Assembly (NCBI GenBank): GCA_021234155.1 | Contig: JAJEKV010000277.1 | Location: 124,001-188,000 of the forward strand | From: Isoetes taiwanensis | Taxonomy: Eukaryota > Streptophyta > Lycopodiopsida > Isoetales > Isoetaceae | DNA length: 64,000 bases | Direction: 5' to 3' | Shown: positions 32,200-41,830 of the stretch, one piece after another | How positions within the stretch are numbered: the stretch's first letter is position 1 | Layout: every line of letters begins with the position of its first letter | Translations under genes and position numbers: made by a program | The notes under the pieces: model-generated | What the model saw: only the letters and a program-made list of their open reading frames with translations | Database searches by the model: none | What the model was told of the DNA's origin: nothing

Positions 32200-32727
32200 G
32201 TTCCCCCATACTAGCTAGTGGCACTTTTGTGTCAACCTTAGCCCTTTTCGTCAAGATATCTATGTATTTTTACTTAAAAAATTTCACTACATTGACACTT
32301 TTTTTGACACAATCACAAGACATAAGTGCCTAGATATTTGATACTATAAAATGACATAAACGTTTTACAAAAAGGTGACAAGAAGTTATCACAAAATGTG
32401 ACACAAATGTGTATCAAAATCGACCCAAAACTTTAGAACTAGCGATGTTATAGTGGAAACAAACCTATTCCTATACTTGACTTAAATTATGTCACAATCT
32501 TATTGCAATAAATGATGTAGTCAACATTATGAAAGCTAACGAAAAATTCCAAAATTTTGACACACATGTGCCATAAGAATGACGTTGCTATTGACACAAC
32601 TTTATTGACACAAGTTCTGACGCAATCAACTTAATTTGTGTCACTTTCAAGTTTCTGACACAAATTTGACAAACCTTAGAAGGTAGTGACGCAGGGGTTG
32701 GCGCAAAAAGCCTATCCTCTTGTAGTG
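32200..32727. repeat. Right sub-terminal region of the CACTA element
   Basis: Many copies of tgacaca/tgtgtca (e.g. 32298, 32398, 32558, 32594, 32605, 32655) and tgacgca lead to the closing tatcctcttgtagtg. These mirror the tgtgtc/gcgtca motifs at the left end. Confidence 0.7.
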
Positions 32728-32730
32728 ATG
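32728..32730. repeat. Target-site duplication ATG (right) of the CACTA element
   Basis: Pairs with 23013-23015. Confidence 0.7.
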
Positions 32731-33354
32731 ATTTATGGATGGATGGTGCTACCCTTCATAGTAGCTGATTGTATTGTTGTTGCTAGTGTTGATGTTTGTA
32801 TATGCTTCCGCCGGTTATAGGAGCTAAGACACTTTCATGGAGATGCAGACGGATGGCCCATGTGGCGAATGTCGCTGGATGGGGGATTTCCCGCGAGATG
32901 TACGAGGGGGGATCATATATTTGGTGGCACAAAGAGCAAAAATATATCCGAACCCATATGTTGAAAAATGCAAGACAAAGACCTAGGTGGTCAAGAAAGA
33001 GATCTAAAAAGGAGAAGGAATAGCTTATGGTCGAGAAAAAAAAAGACTAGCTAATTTACTCTACATTTTCTAATTTTGACCTTAGATGCAAAAATTGTAA
33101 GATCTAATGGCATAGCTCAAATTTAGTTGTATCAAGCCACATGGATAGGCTAGAAATGCATCAATCGTCCTACCTCAGAAAATGCAAGCCTGTTAATAAA
33201 ATAGAACCGAATACAAAAATTCTACTGGATGCAAAATATAAATCAAGAAAATGGCCTTGAGCATTGACAAAATGCTCCGTGGAACTAACGTGATATCCTC
33301 CTCCTGTGGTTCCTGTGGCCTCCTCCTCCTGCAATACAATATTTAGTCCAGTAG
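32731..33354. other. Intergenic, no gene recognised
   Basis: 33060-33165 resembles repeat R1 weakly (catggataggctagaaatgc). A minus-strand open frame at 33523-33170 has no recognised product. Confidence 0.4.
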
Positions 33355-33704
33355 ATATTAGTTTCAACAACTTAGTTGTAATTTGGACTTCTCGACTGAC
33401 TGGCAGGGACATAGGACAAAACAAAACAGGGTATAAAGTAGTTCTCGGGGGTGGGGGAGTGCAAGTTGTATAGGGCAGAAATTTTACGTCTTTTCTTTTT
33501 CTTTTTTTCTTTTTTTGGAACAAAGGTATAGGTTTTTCTTGTTATGTACGTTGGTATTCTATTCTGGATTTATGCTTTAATTAAAAAAAAAATGAAAAGA
33601 AATTGTTTCAAAGGTACAAGAGATTAGTTGAATAGGAATACACCAATGTCAAGCATATATGGACTTAAGCTTATAAACAATGCTTTCGAAAGGGAATTTG
33701 AACC
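33355..33704. repeat. Tandem duplication upstream of the UGT gene, copy 1
   Basis: Shares ttagtttcaacaactt, cataggacaaaa, gtataaagtagttctcgggg, gaaattttacgtctttt and acttaagcttataaacaatg, in order, with copy 2 about 460 bp downstream. Confidence 0.85.
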
Positions 33705-33813
33705 GTACTACACCATTAGTGTAACAGCAAGAGAAGTGTACGATGTTGATTTCCGGGCGGAAATAAGGACCCAGAGAGGACCTCCTGGGATAGTTCCTAC
33801 CCCCCATTGGGGG

Positions 33814-34174
33814 ATATTAGTTTCAACAACTTGGGACGGATTTGGACGACTGGCGGGATCATAGGACAAAAACAAACCCCTTATCGTATAAAGTAGTTCT
33901 CGGGGTGGGGATTTTGCAAGTTTTTGAAGGGAAAAAAATGGGGTAGAAATTTTACGTCTTTTATTTTATTTTTTGATTTTGGAACAAAGGTATAGGTTTT
34001 TTTGTTATGTCGAGGATGGTTGGAATTCTATTCTGGATTTATGGGTAATAAAAAAAAGGAGGAAAAAGAAATCGTTTCAAAGATACAAAGAGGTTAGTTG
34101 AATAGGAATACACCTAAATGTCAAACATATACGGACTTAAGCTTATAAACAATGGTTTCGAAAGGGAATTTGAA
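33814..34174. repeat. Tandem duplication upstream of the UGT gene, copy 2
   Basis: Second copy, offset by 459 bp at its start. It ends about 420 bp before the UGT start codon, so it could lie within the upstream regulatory region. Its effect is unknown. Confidence 0.85.
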
Positions 34175-34554
34175 TGGTGACTACACGGGATCCTTATTTG
34201 TTTTTATATCCGGATCCCCCAACAGCAAAAGGGTAAAACTATCCCACGCCGAAATAAGGACATGAGATTTAGGGACATTGTTGGAAATGGAATAAAGTAA
34301 AGAAATCACGGACCCATTATCAGCCGTGCCTGAAAGAAACAGCTGGAATTGGAAAATAATTCTTTCTTTCGAAGCTTCTATTTTGTTCCTAGTTCTTGAT
34401 TGCGCCATTATGCACAGAGGGACGTTTACACGCATATCAATATGGCAGGTACTGAGTAATGCTGCTAAGTAGTGCAAATTAGTATATTAGTATTTAGACA
34501 TTAAATTTATAACAATACAAATACAGTAGAATATATATGCTGAGCCCAGGAGGT

Positions 34555-34564
34555 ACTATAAACA
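34555..34564 (+). promoter_or_regulatory. TATA-like box of the UGT gene
   Basis: tactataaac lies about 35 bases before the ATG. A start site 25-35 bases downstream would give a very short leader. Placement is by sequence only. Confidence 0.45.
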
Positions 34565-34595
34565 CTCAGTTCTATTCTGTTCTAAGCTCTAAGCT

Positions 34596-36238
34596 ATGGA
34601 GATGTCTAAGAAGCCTCATATTGTGGCATTTCCTTTCCCAACACAGGGACACATTAATCCAATGCTAGTTCTGTGCCAACGTTTAAGCAGCTCATTTGGT
34701 TTTTGCATTACATTTGTGAACAGCAATATAAATCATGCTAAGCTGCTGGAAAAAAGAGACCCTGATTTAGATGCAGAGCAGAATCTGAAGATCAGATTTG
34801 TTGGAATTCCTGATGGTTTAGATTGTTTGTCTCCAGGAATGGACGGAGTGAGGGAAGCCATAGCTGCTTCTAACAGCATGAAGGGGCCTTTTCAGGAGCT
34901 GGTTGATAACATGATCCGTGATGGACCAGGGATATGCTGTATATTATGTGATGCCATGGTTGGATGGACTCAAGATGTTGCAAATGAGTTTGGAATACCT
35001 TTGGCTGCCTATTCTACAACCTGTGCTACCAATGATCTCATAGCTTCTTCATTGCCTCAACTTATAGACCAGGGATACGTTCCTCTCAATTTCAAAGGTA
35101 ATTTCATGCATTCTTCCTTCATACGCTGGTCTATTTTGGTTGGAAAAATTTCCAACACTTTTACTCCTTTCATAAAGACTTTGTTTCTGCCCTTTTGACA
35201 AACGATCACCTTTATTCTGACACAAGCATTTTTTTTCCTGTGTTTTCAGCTGACTATATGGAACCTAACCATCGCATTGGCTGTATTTCTGGCATCAGAC
35301 CTCTGCATCCTATGCAGCTTCCATTTGCATGCCGTATGAAGCATCAGATCAACTCACATGTCTGTGACACATATACCAGGCTGCCAGAGGCAGATTTTGT
35401 TCTGGTGAACTCCATATCAGAGCTGGAAGAGAATGCTGTTGAAGCCATGAGAAATATTGCCTCTAACTATCTCCCCGTCGGTCCAGTTCTACCCATTGTC
35501 TACACTGATTCCAAACAAAGGCATTTATCTCCTGAAGAAGCCAAGTGTTTAGAATGGTTAGATGGTCAAGACCCTAACTCTGTACTATATGTCTCATTTG
35601 GTTCCATAGCCTGCCTGTCAAAGCTTCAAATAGAGCACCTTTTGTCAGGTCTAAGGGCAGCAGAGCAGCCCTTTTTGTTGGTAATGAGGGATTCGTTAGT
35701 ATTTGGACTGTGTGGAGATTTCTATGCAGATTTTCTCGATGCAACGAAAGATTTTGGTTATATAACATCTTGGGCTCCTCAGATGGAGGTGCTGGGACAC
35801 TCTGCTGTAGGGGGATTTTTGAGTCACTGTGGATGGAATTCTACACTGGAAAGCATATATAATGGAGTGCCAATGCTGGGATGGCCATGTATTGCAGAGC
35901 AGAATCTGAACTGCATGTTACTGGTGGAAGAATGGGGGGTTGCATATGGATTCAAGGAAAGGGAAGATAGACTTATAGAGCAGAATGAGGTGGAAGAAAA
36001 AGTGAGGAAGCTAATGCAGGCAGCAGAGGGCTTGGAATTGAGGAAAAAAATGTGGGAAATGAGAGACAAGGTTAGACAGGCAGTCCAAGAAGGGGGGTCC
36101 TCTAGATCAAATTTAGAAACTTTTGCCAATGCACTTAAAGCTAACACTGCAAGACAGTATGCCAGAAGCAAAAATGGAGAGAGCATCTCAACTACTTTTG
36201 TCCTGCAGCAATTGCTGCAAGTTGCTGACCTATATTGA
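34596..36238 (+). CDS. UDP-glycosyltransferase (family 1), two exons
   Basis: Plant family-1 UGTs transfer a sugar from a UDP-sugar to small molecules in the cytosol. Exon 1 is 34596-35097 and exon 2 is 35250-36238. Together they encode 496 residues, normal for the family, with no internal stop or frameshift. The N-terminal half has the acceptor side: PFPTQGHINPM with the catalytic His at residue 19, and ILCDAMVGW with its Asp partner near residue 119. The C-terminal half has VSFGS (282-286) and the 44-residue PSPG box from WAPQMEVLGH (342) through HCGWNSTLE to Q385, whose final Gln usually binds glucose. The ATG at 34596 follows a TATA-like box. A second in-frame ATG lies two codons later. 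Acceptor and exact UGT group cannot be told from sequence alone. This is the only complete, undamaged host gene in the window. Confidence 0.93.
35098..35249 (+). other. Phase-1 intron of the UGT gene
   Basis: 152 bp, from caaag/gtaatt to tgttttcag/ctgac, with a pyrimidine-rich stretch (ttttttttcctgtgttttcag) before the acceptor. Splicing joins ...VPLNFK to ADYMEP in frame. Reading through the intron would lead to an early stop at 35196-35198. Confidence 0.9.
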
Positions 36239-36689
36239 CTGCAATATCAACAAAAATAATGCTGACATGAAGAGAACGTTTTTGTCTCATAGAGAAAATT
36301 TACATTTTGTTGGAATATGCTTGTGTATCTTCTATGTGGTCCTTGAAAAGGGAATGCTAAACTATTTGCATTGCAACCTCACTACCCCTTCCATTCTGGA
36401 GGCATTTGGCATTTAATAACCTTTAAAGTACATGTCACAAATTTTCAAGATGTTGTGGTGGTTGTGGTTGTTGACCCTCATCTTGAAGGGTAGGTCAACA
36501 TTGTGATTGCCCCTAGATAATAAGCACATTCATGTTAATAATACTTACTTCCAATTTCGCCAATAGTTAATATTCCCCGTAGTATCCCTAGTGCCCTCCC
36601 TCCCTAGTGCCCCTCCCTCTAGCGCCCTGATGTCCTCCCTCTAGCTTTTATGACACACTCAATCTCTAGGTTTTTGCACCGGCCACATT
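36239..36689. other. UGT 3' flank
   Basis: Likely holds the UGT 3' UTR. No strong AATAAA signal was chosen. From 36590 to 36650 the phrase (ctagtgccctccctc) repeats three or four times with variation. No other gene is seen. Confidence 0.4.
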
Positions 36690-37670
36690 CTTCTACAAAG
36701 GTGAGCCAGTAGAGATTTCTAGTTCCTCTAAATATTTGGGTCACATTATAAACAAGCACTTTAGATGGAACCAAATGGTGGAGCAAAGGATTAATGGGGG
36801 CTGAAAATGCTATTTGCTATGCAAAAGAATTGCCCAAAGCAGACATTTCGAATTTTCATGTAAAAAGAATGTTTAGGGTACTAGTGGAGTCAGTCATGCT
36901 ATATGAATGTGAAGTCTGGGGCCCCGAATGAATGATTTTTATCGTCCACGAAGACCGATCAGCCTATGGGACCCAATGAAAAGTATAGCAGACTTATTAC
37001 TGTTCTACATACTGAAACATTCCCACATATTGAGCTCGTAGTTAAAATGCAGACACTATATGATTTGGTGCAATGTGGTATGATGCAGATAGAGTCTGAA
37101 GCTTTATGTCGCTTCCTAGTATATCCATGCAAGTTGGGAGATTTCGATGAAGAAAGCTATCCGAGATTTGCATTGAAACCAACAATAGAGAAAGAATAAT
37201 ATGCAGACTGCATGATTTGGTTACAAAAGTGGGGCATTTGAATACAAGATTTAGCACGCAATAAGATCGGATCTAGGAATGGGTAAGAGAGACTATCTGA
37301 GAAAGAATCTGTCATGCACTTGGTATCAAAATGATGCAATATAGGAAGAATATGAATCCAATGCTACAAGTTACGAAATACTTGGATGATAATATTTCTT
37401 TGGCTAAAATGCAAGCTATTTGTAGGATGCACATGAGTGCACACCACTCAAGAAGTTGGTCGATGGAATAACATTTAGAGAGAGTACCGGACATGTCGGG
37501 TATGCGGTTCGAATGACATACATGATACAGAGCATGTATAGTCTGTTGCCCAGTGCATCAATCCTTGCGGAGGAAATTTGGTTTGGATCTACTCAATCTG
37601 CAACAGTTCTTTGACCTGCTGGCTACAATAGTGAGTAGCTTTTTTATTGATATGATGGATCTGAGATAGG
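36690..37670 (+). pseudogene. LINE ORF2 relic, RT C-terminus to zinc knuckle
   Basis: Read across frames, the plus strand gives a C-terminal LINE polyprotein. SSSKYLGHIINKHFRWN (about 36720-36770) is the thumb block. RVLVESVMLY followed by CEVWGP (about 36875-36925) is the L-Y-G-C-E-x-W-G block of many plant LINEs. IELVVKMQTLYDLVQCGM (about 37029-37085) comes next, then YQNDAI (about 37325), and RTCRVCGSNDIHDTEHV (about 37490-37545), the zinc knuckle with C-x2-C...H. Several stops and frameshifts separate these blocks. The endonuclease and RT palm are absent upstream. Confidence 0.75.
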
Positions 37671-37864
37671 TTGCAATTAAGCATTGTTATATGGAATCTA
37701 GTGGGGATGAGAAAGAGGAGAGCGATAGTTAGCCACTCGATGATGAGTGTTTGCCAGATGATAGGCATTTCTATTTGGGATAAGCTTTATCATTGTTTCA
37801 CTTCACTTCACTTCACTACAATTTTACTCCGGACTACACTCTCTCGCACTAGGGTTTTCCCTCA

Positions 37865-37903
37865 GCCTTCCTCCCTCCCTCCATCCCTCCCTCCCTCCCT
37901 CCC
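37865..37903 (+). repeat. (CCCT)n microsatellite
   Basis: About nine CCCT units with one CCAT interruption, on the plus strand. The serine/proline/leucine translation here is an artefact. Confidence 0.9.
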
Positions 37904-38131
37904 TCTAAGGTCGGCCACATGCTTGAAATTTTTTGTCTCTCGTCGCATACGGCGAGAGACAAAAATTATACAGTATAGCTTGAGAGAAGATTAGAGACGA
38001 GCTTCTCTCGAGCCTTAAAAGCGGCCGCTTCAAGCAGTTTTCTACGTCCCCGCCGGTTTTTTTCCCTCCAATTCGATTCCGACTGGCCATCCATATGAGA
38101 TAATTCGTTCTTCATTCAGTCTTCAAAATGA

Positions 38132-38635
38132 ATGATATGGGATATTTCGAGTTCGCCCATACAGACTTCTCGCGTCTCATTTCAAGCCGATTTCTATAAA
38201 AAATCCGTTCCTTACACCATTGAGGCAGGAAGTCATCAACGACCGCGCCATTCAAGCATAGATCCGGTCATTTTAGGTATGGTTGCAATGCTTCTTAAGG
38301 CTATTGTGCTAGATTTAGCAATGCAGAAATCCTGCTTGAACCTGATCCAAGAAAATGAGCTCGAGGATCCTATGGCAATAGTGGATGAAGAAGATTTTCA
38401 AGAAGACAACACTAATTTTCCATGTGCATCTTCCATCTTACTCCTGGCTGCAACATCTCGATTAAGAAGACCACCGAGAAGATTCTGGATTTGTCCTAGA
38501 CAAATCACTCAATGGGATAACATTGACGATCATGCCTGGAATTGCCTTCCCTCATTCAAAGATGATAATATGTGGCATTAGTTTTACAGAATGAAGAGAG
38601 GGTCATTTGAGAGTCCTATTATAAAAGACGCATGA
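38132..38635 (+). pseudogene. PIF/Harbinger-type (HARBI1-like) transposase, N-terminal relic
   Basis: A 149-codon open frame reads MAIVDEEDFQEDN-like acidic text, then SSILLLAATSRLRRPPRRFW, ICPRQ, QWDNIDDHAW, and after the stop FYRMKRGSFESPI. The order acidic stretch, hydrophobic helix, R-R-F-W-x-x-P-R, W-D, and F-R-M-(S/K)-R-x-(T/S)-F is the N-terminal layout of plant HARBI1-like nucleases. The family's catalytic DDE core should follow, but the frame stops at 38579-38581 and the sequence changes to a LINE fragment near 38640. It is truncated and inactive. The family call is by motif only. Confidence 0.5.
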
Positions 38636-38820
38636 TATGTAGGATGTGATAGAGTTCACACCACTTGAGAGTGGAGGTCGGAAGATGGGGGAATGTGCCT
38701 AGAGAGAGAGAGGAACATGCACAGTATGCAAGATGGATGAGATAGAGGATGAAGAGCATTTAGTATTACAGTTTCCCGCATATCAAAACTTGAGACGGAG
38801 ATTTTTGATATCCCAGGAAT
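38636..38820 (+). pseudogene. LINE zinc-knuckle fragment
   Basis: Across frames: SSHHLRVEVGRWG, RTCTVCKMDEIEDEEHLVLQ and AYQNLRRRF, the same S-x-H-x-L-x-x-E-x-G-R-W and C-x2-C...H blocks as at 17355-17612. It abuts the Harbinger relic, suggesting one inserted into or truncated the other. The frame is broken around 38700-38710. Confidence 0.65.
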
Positions 38821-40700
38821 CGAATTGGGGGACTAAGTGATATCAAAGTGTGGTTATTCCAGGGCAACGTCTCCTAAAAATTCCAAAACCTCAACCACAG
38901 CTATAGCTACGACCAATCCTAGAGATGGCTCTAAAATCGAAGAGTCACCTAAATAAAAAATAGAAAAAGGCAGATATGGATGTGGACGGACCTGTTGGGG
39001 CAACGCCAAATCTAGCACACAAGATTTTGGCTTCCACGAGAACTCACAACTCAATCCTGACCATGTTTGCTTCGGAGTCGAAAAAAAAAAAAAGGGGGGG
39101 GGGGGTGCCGAATGCTACAGTTCCAGAAACTTTGCCTGTAATTCCAACCACCTATGCATCTGCATTACAGAATTTGGGCAAATGCAGGGGTTTTCCTCTC
39201 CAGTCAATTTCTCTGCAGCATTAATAGGATTCGAATTGTAGCCTATAGAAACAGATTTGGGCCATATGTAGGGGTTTTCTATAATGCAATTTTTTTTTTT
39301 TTTTTTGGATGCAAGCTTTTTTTATTTTCTATTGATAGTAAAACCAGGGTACACGACCTTATTGGAATGGGCTCCACAATAGGCCAGATAAAACATTCAC
39401 ATACAATGGTCTACCAGATAATTCAAGAAAGCTCGTTAGTCCAAGACTAGAGGTCCAAGAACAAGTATCATTCTTTTCAGCTGGAAAAAAGGTAGAGATC
39501 ACTTTAAGATCTGAAGTTGTATCCATCTGAAGCTCACTATCACGAGAAACAAGCAGTTGAAGAGCACCTAACAACAAATATCATTGTGCATATTAACTAG
39601 GCCTGGAATATCAGCCTACCCTATTGTACTACAAGTGGCCATACCTCAATTCCATTTCTGTACTAAGGGGTTAGATGCTCTTTCTTCTAACAGTGCAGGA
39701 TATCAGACAAGCCTGCCCCAAAAGGGGTATCCACTCGCTCTCAAGTGCCTTTTCACCTACTAGCATAGACTTCAACCTCAATACATTCAGTTCACACAAA
39801 AATCCATGGTTCAGGTTCCCTTAGGAACACAAGAAGCGTAGCTCAATGAGTTGAGCAACTGCTAAAAAAGCTTGGTCTCCCCCCAATGCTTCTTCATTAA
39901 CAACAAACGGTATCAGAAATGTCTGCAACAAGAACATGATATGGTTTAAGATTAACATCTAACAATGAGCTTGGGGGAATGGCCAATATAGTTATGCCAT
40001 AAGCAAAATCATGTAGAGCTAGTATATATATCATGGTTGGGAACAAAGGACAAATATAAAGTCAAATGCAAAGGGTTTGCTAAATAAGGCTAAACTCACA
40101 AAAACTTCTATAAATAAAACCTGAACTTAAATTGGCGATATCTCCACAATCAGAGATTTGATCTGGATGATCTTTACTTTTTTGAAATTGTCCCGAAGTT
40201 AGTTTTTGAATTGGAGTGGCACTTTTTCCGATTCGGGTATGAGTATGATGAGAAGATATGGTGGAAATTTGGGGGCCGGGGAGGGGAGGGGGTCAAAGAA
40301 GACTGCTTTTTTAGTCTATCAACTTCTGCTGATCTTTGTCTAGTAACTTATTACTATCCCCAAACCCAGCTCTTGGTGTATCATATTGAGAACTGCAAGC
40401 TTGAGGGAGGAGCAATAAGTGAAAGCCAATTGTCAAATATGCCTTATAGTCTTTATGTTCCAGCCTAATATTGCTAGCTGAGTGGTCCAATTAGATGGAG
40501 AGCCCTTTTGAATAAGGCTTTGGTTACTAATTTGTGCAAAAGTTCTTATGCCTGTTCAGGTATTCAGGGAAGACCGTACCAGAACACTGATGGCAAGAAT
40601 GATGGATAATATGAAGCGAAGGGAAACTAGAGATGGAAGTTTTTGAACAATCAAAACATGCCGCGAAACGGATTGAAATGGTTAACATTCCATGCCATAT
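38821..40700. other. Intergenic, no gene recognised
   Basis: Contains an A12-G11 run at about 39079-39105 and a T18 run near 39289-39306. A 20-bp similarity (gaatttgggc ... tgca...ggggttttc) between 39170 and 39250 suggests a small duplication. No frame is assigned. Confidence 0.45.
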
Positions 40701-41065
40701 TTTGAGCACCATGAGAGAACTAAAGAATGTCTCAGTGCAGCTGAAGATGAATCACATCTTTTCAAGACCAGTCTTTGGGCAGAATGGATTCTCGAAATTG
40801 CTTCTCCCATTTTTGGTTTTAATTTGGTTTATCTTTCTGACATTGAGTTTCTCCTTCCCAACTAGAGAATTTATGTTATTCTCTGGAGGATTTGGAAAGA
40901 AAGGAATAACTTCATTTTTTATCATGAAATCATCAATCTGGAGGGCAATCTTAAGCAATTTCCATATGATGTATACTGGATTAATGAAGTTTATGCATAA
41001 TTCTCATTGCCCCTTTATCTTATTTGCATGGCTTCTAATTGTTTTGATCAGGAGGTTCAAGTGGA
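40701..41065 (+). pseudogene. LINE ORF2 C-terminal (post-RT) relic
   Basis: In the frame offset from the longest open frame, the plus strand reads DESHLFKTSLWAEWILEIAS, then after a break RIYVILWRIWKERNNFIFYH followed by EIINLEGNL. This matches the plant LINE C-terminal zinc/RVT region, where E-(T/S)-x-x-H-L-(F) is followed by a W-x-(I/L)-W-K-x-R-N-x-x-(I/V)-F block. The zinc knuckle cysteines are not preserved. The hydrophobic 154-codon frame over the same bases (40633-41097) is therefore considered a shadow. Confidence 0.65.
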
Positions 41066-41560
41066 GGAGAATTGATCTGAGTATAAATCAAGAATAGATA
41101 GATTCATTTCGACCTCCAAATAAACATGAAGATCTCTATCATTGTGGTTGTATCTGCAATTTGCATCTCTTGAGATGAGACCACATTTTCAAAGCATTCC
41201 AAGTCTGCAAAGCAAAAATCACTAAATTCAAAGAGGCAAAGCAAGCCAACAAAAAGGTATCATGGAAAAATATTTGGATCCATATTGATTCCTCTGAATA
41301 GGAAATAGGGACCATCAGAATAGTTTCATCGAAAATTAACCATCTGAATAAAGAGAAGATTGAGACTATGAGTGATGGTTTAAAGGATGTAGATCTTGTT
41401 TTCTTTTTAAAAACTTGGGAGCACAAGGAGAATGGCCATCGTGCAATATCCCAGGATATCTCCATCCCGTTTTGGTCCTTGGAGCAAGAAATCATAGAGC
41501 ATACCTAGCTTGAACAGTGATCCTTTGTGTATTGACAAACTGGATGAACATGAAATGGAA
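41066..41560. other. Intergenic between LINE pieces
   Basis: Plus-strand phrases such as WKNIWIHIDSSE near 41260-41300 may be further LINE ORF2 text, but no diagnostic motif was seen. Confidence 0.3.
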
Positions 41561-41830
41561 CTCGTTGGATGGATTCGAAAAAGAAAGATGTTGACAGATG
41601 GCTCGCATCCGTGGATAACTTATTGCTTCAAATGCACAGTCATTTGAATATGGTGTTGTATAATGGTGTAGGGAAATTCCTAGCAACTGGAAAACACATA
41701 TGCAAGGGAAGAAGTGTGGTAGATTATGTCATAGTGGCAGAGCATATATACATCATGCAATAATAGATATGCGAGTGTATGATATGCGAGGCGAATCAAA
41801 TAATGCACAATGTCACTTGCGATTCATAGG
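41561..41830 (+). pseudogene. LINE endonuclease (exo/endo/phosphatase) C-terminal relic
   Basis: The open frame 41569-41763 reads SHLNMVLYNGVGKFLATGKH, CKGRSVVDYVIVAEHI. The end of an apurinic-type LINE endonuclease has L-x-(I/V)-L-N-G, a T-(F/C) turn and S-V-(V/I)-D-Y-(V/I)-(L/I)-(V/A), all recognisable here. The next bases (VYDMRGESNNAQCHLRF) match the D-M-R-x-x-S-D-H-x-x-(L/I) end. The Asp-His pair of that last motif reads Asn-Asn, so the catalytic His is lost. It lies downstream of the C-terminal relic on the same strand, so it belongs to a different LINE copy. Confidence 0.65.

Larger units (their letters stand above)
23016..32727. mobile_element. CACTA (CMC/EnSpm-type) DNA transposon, non-autonomous, 9.7 kb
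   Basis: The left end is CACTACAATGTGTTAGG and the right end, read on the other strand, CACTACAAGAGGATAGG: 13 of 17 positions agree, including the defining CACTACAA. Both ends are flanked by ATG. The sub-terminal regions (23050-23880 and 32200-32710) are rich in the same short motifs in opposite orientation (tgtgtca/tgacaca, gcgtca/tgacgc), as expected for transposase-binding sites of this superfamily. No TNP1- or TNP2-like transposase could be read on either strand. The interior holds minisatellite blocks, an inverted repeat and unassigned sequence instead. A chance pairing of two unrelated ends is possible but unlikely given TIR, TSD and sub-terminal motifs together. Confidence 0.75.

Noticed and set aside
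33170-33523. 117-codon minus-strand frame (NAQGHFLDLYFASSRI region)
   Set aside because: It overlaps a tandem-duplicated non-coding segment. A resemblance to organellar or enzyme sequences could not be substantiated.
37500-37520. ggttcgaat resembling a tRNA T-arm/B box
   Set aside because: No cloverleaf could be built around it, and the bases belong to a LINE zinc-knuckle reading. No tRNA or rRNA gene was supported anywhere in the window.
39079-39105. A12 followed by G11 as a possible special structure
   Set aside because: Homopolymer runs of this kind are common sequencing or assembly weak points, and there is no further G-run cluster for a quadruplex.
40633-41097. 154-codon hydrophobic frame that could be a membrane protein
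   Set aside because: Another frame over the same bases reads as LINE C-terminal text, so this one is a shadow.
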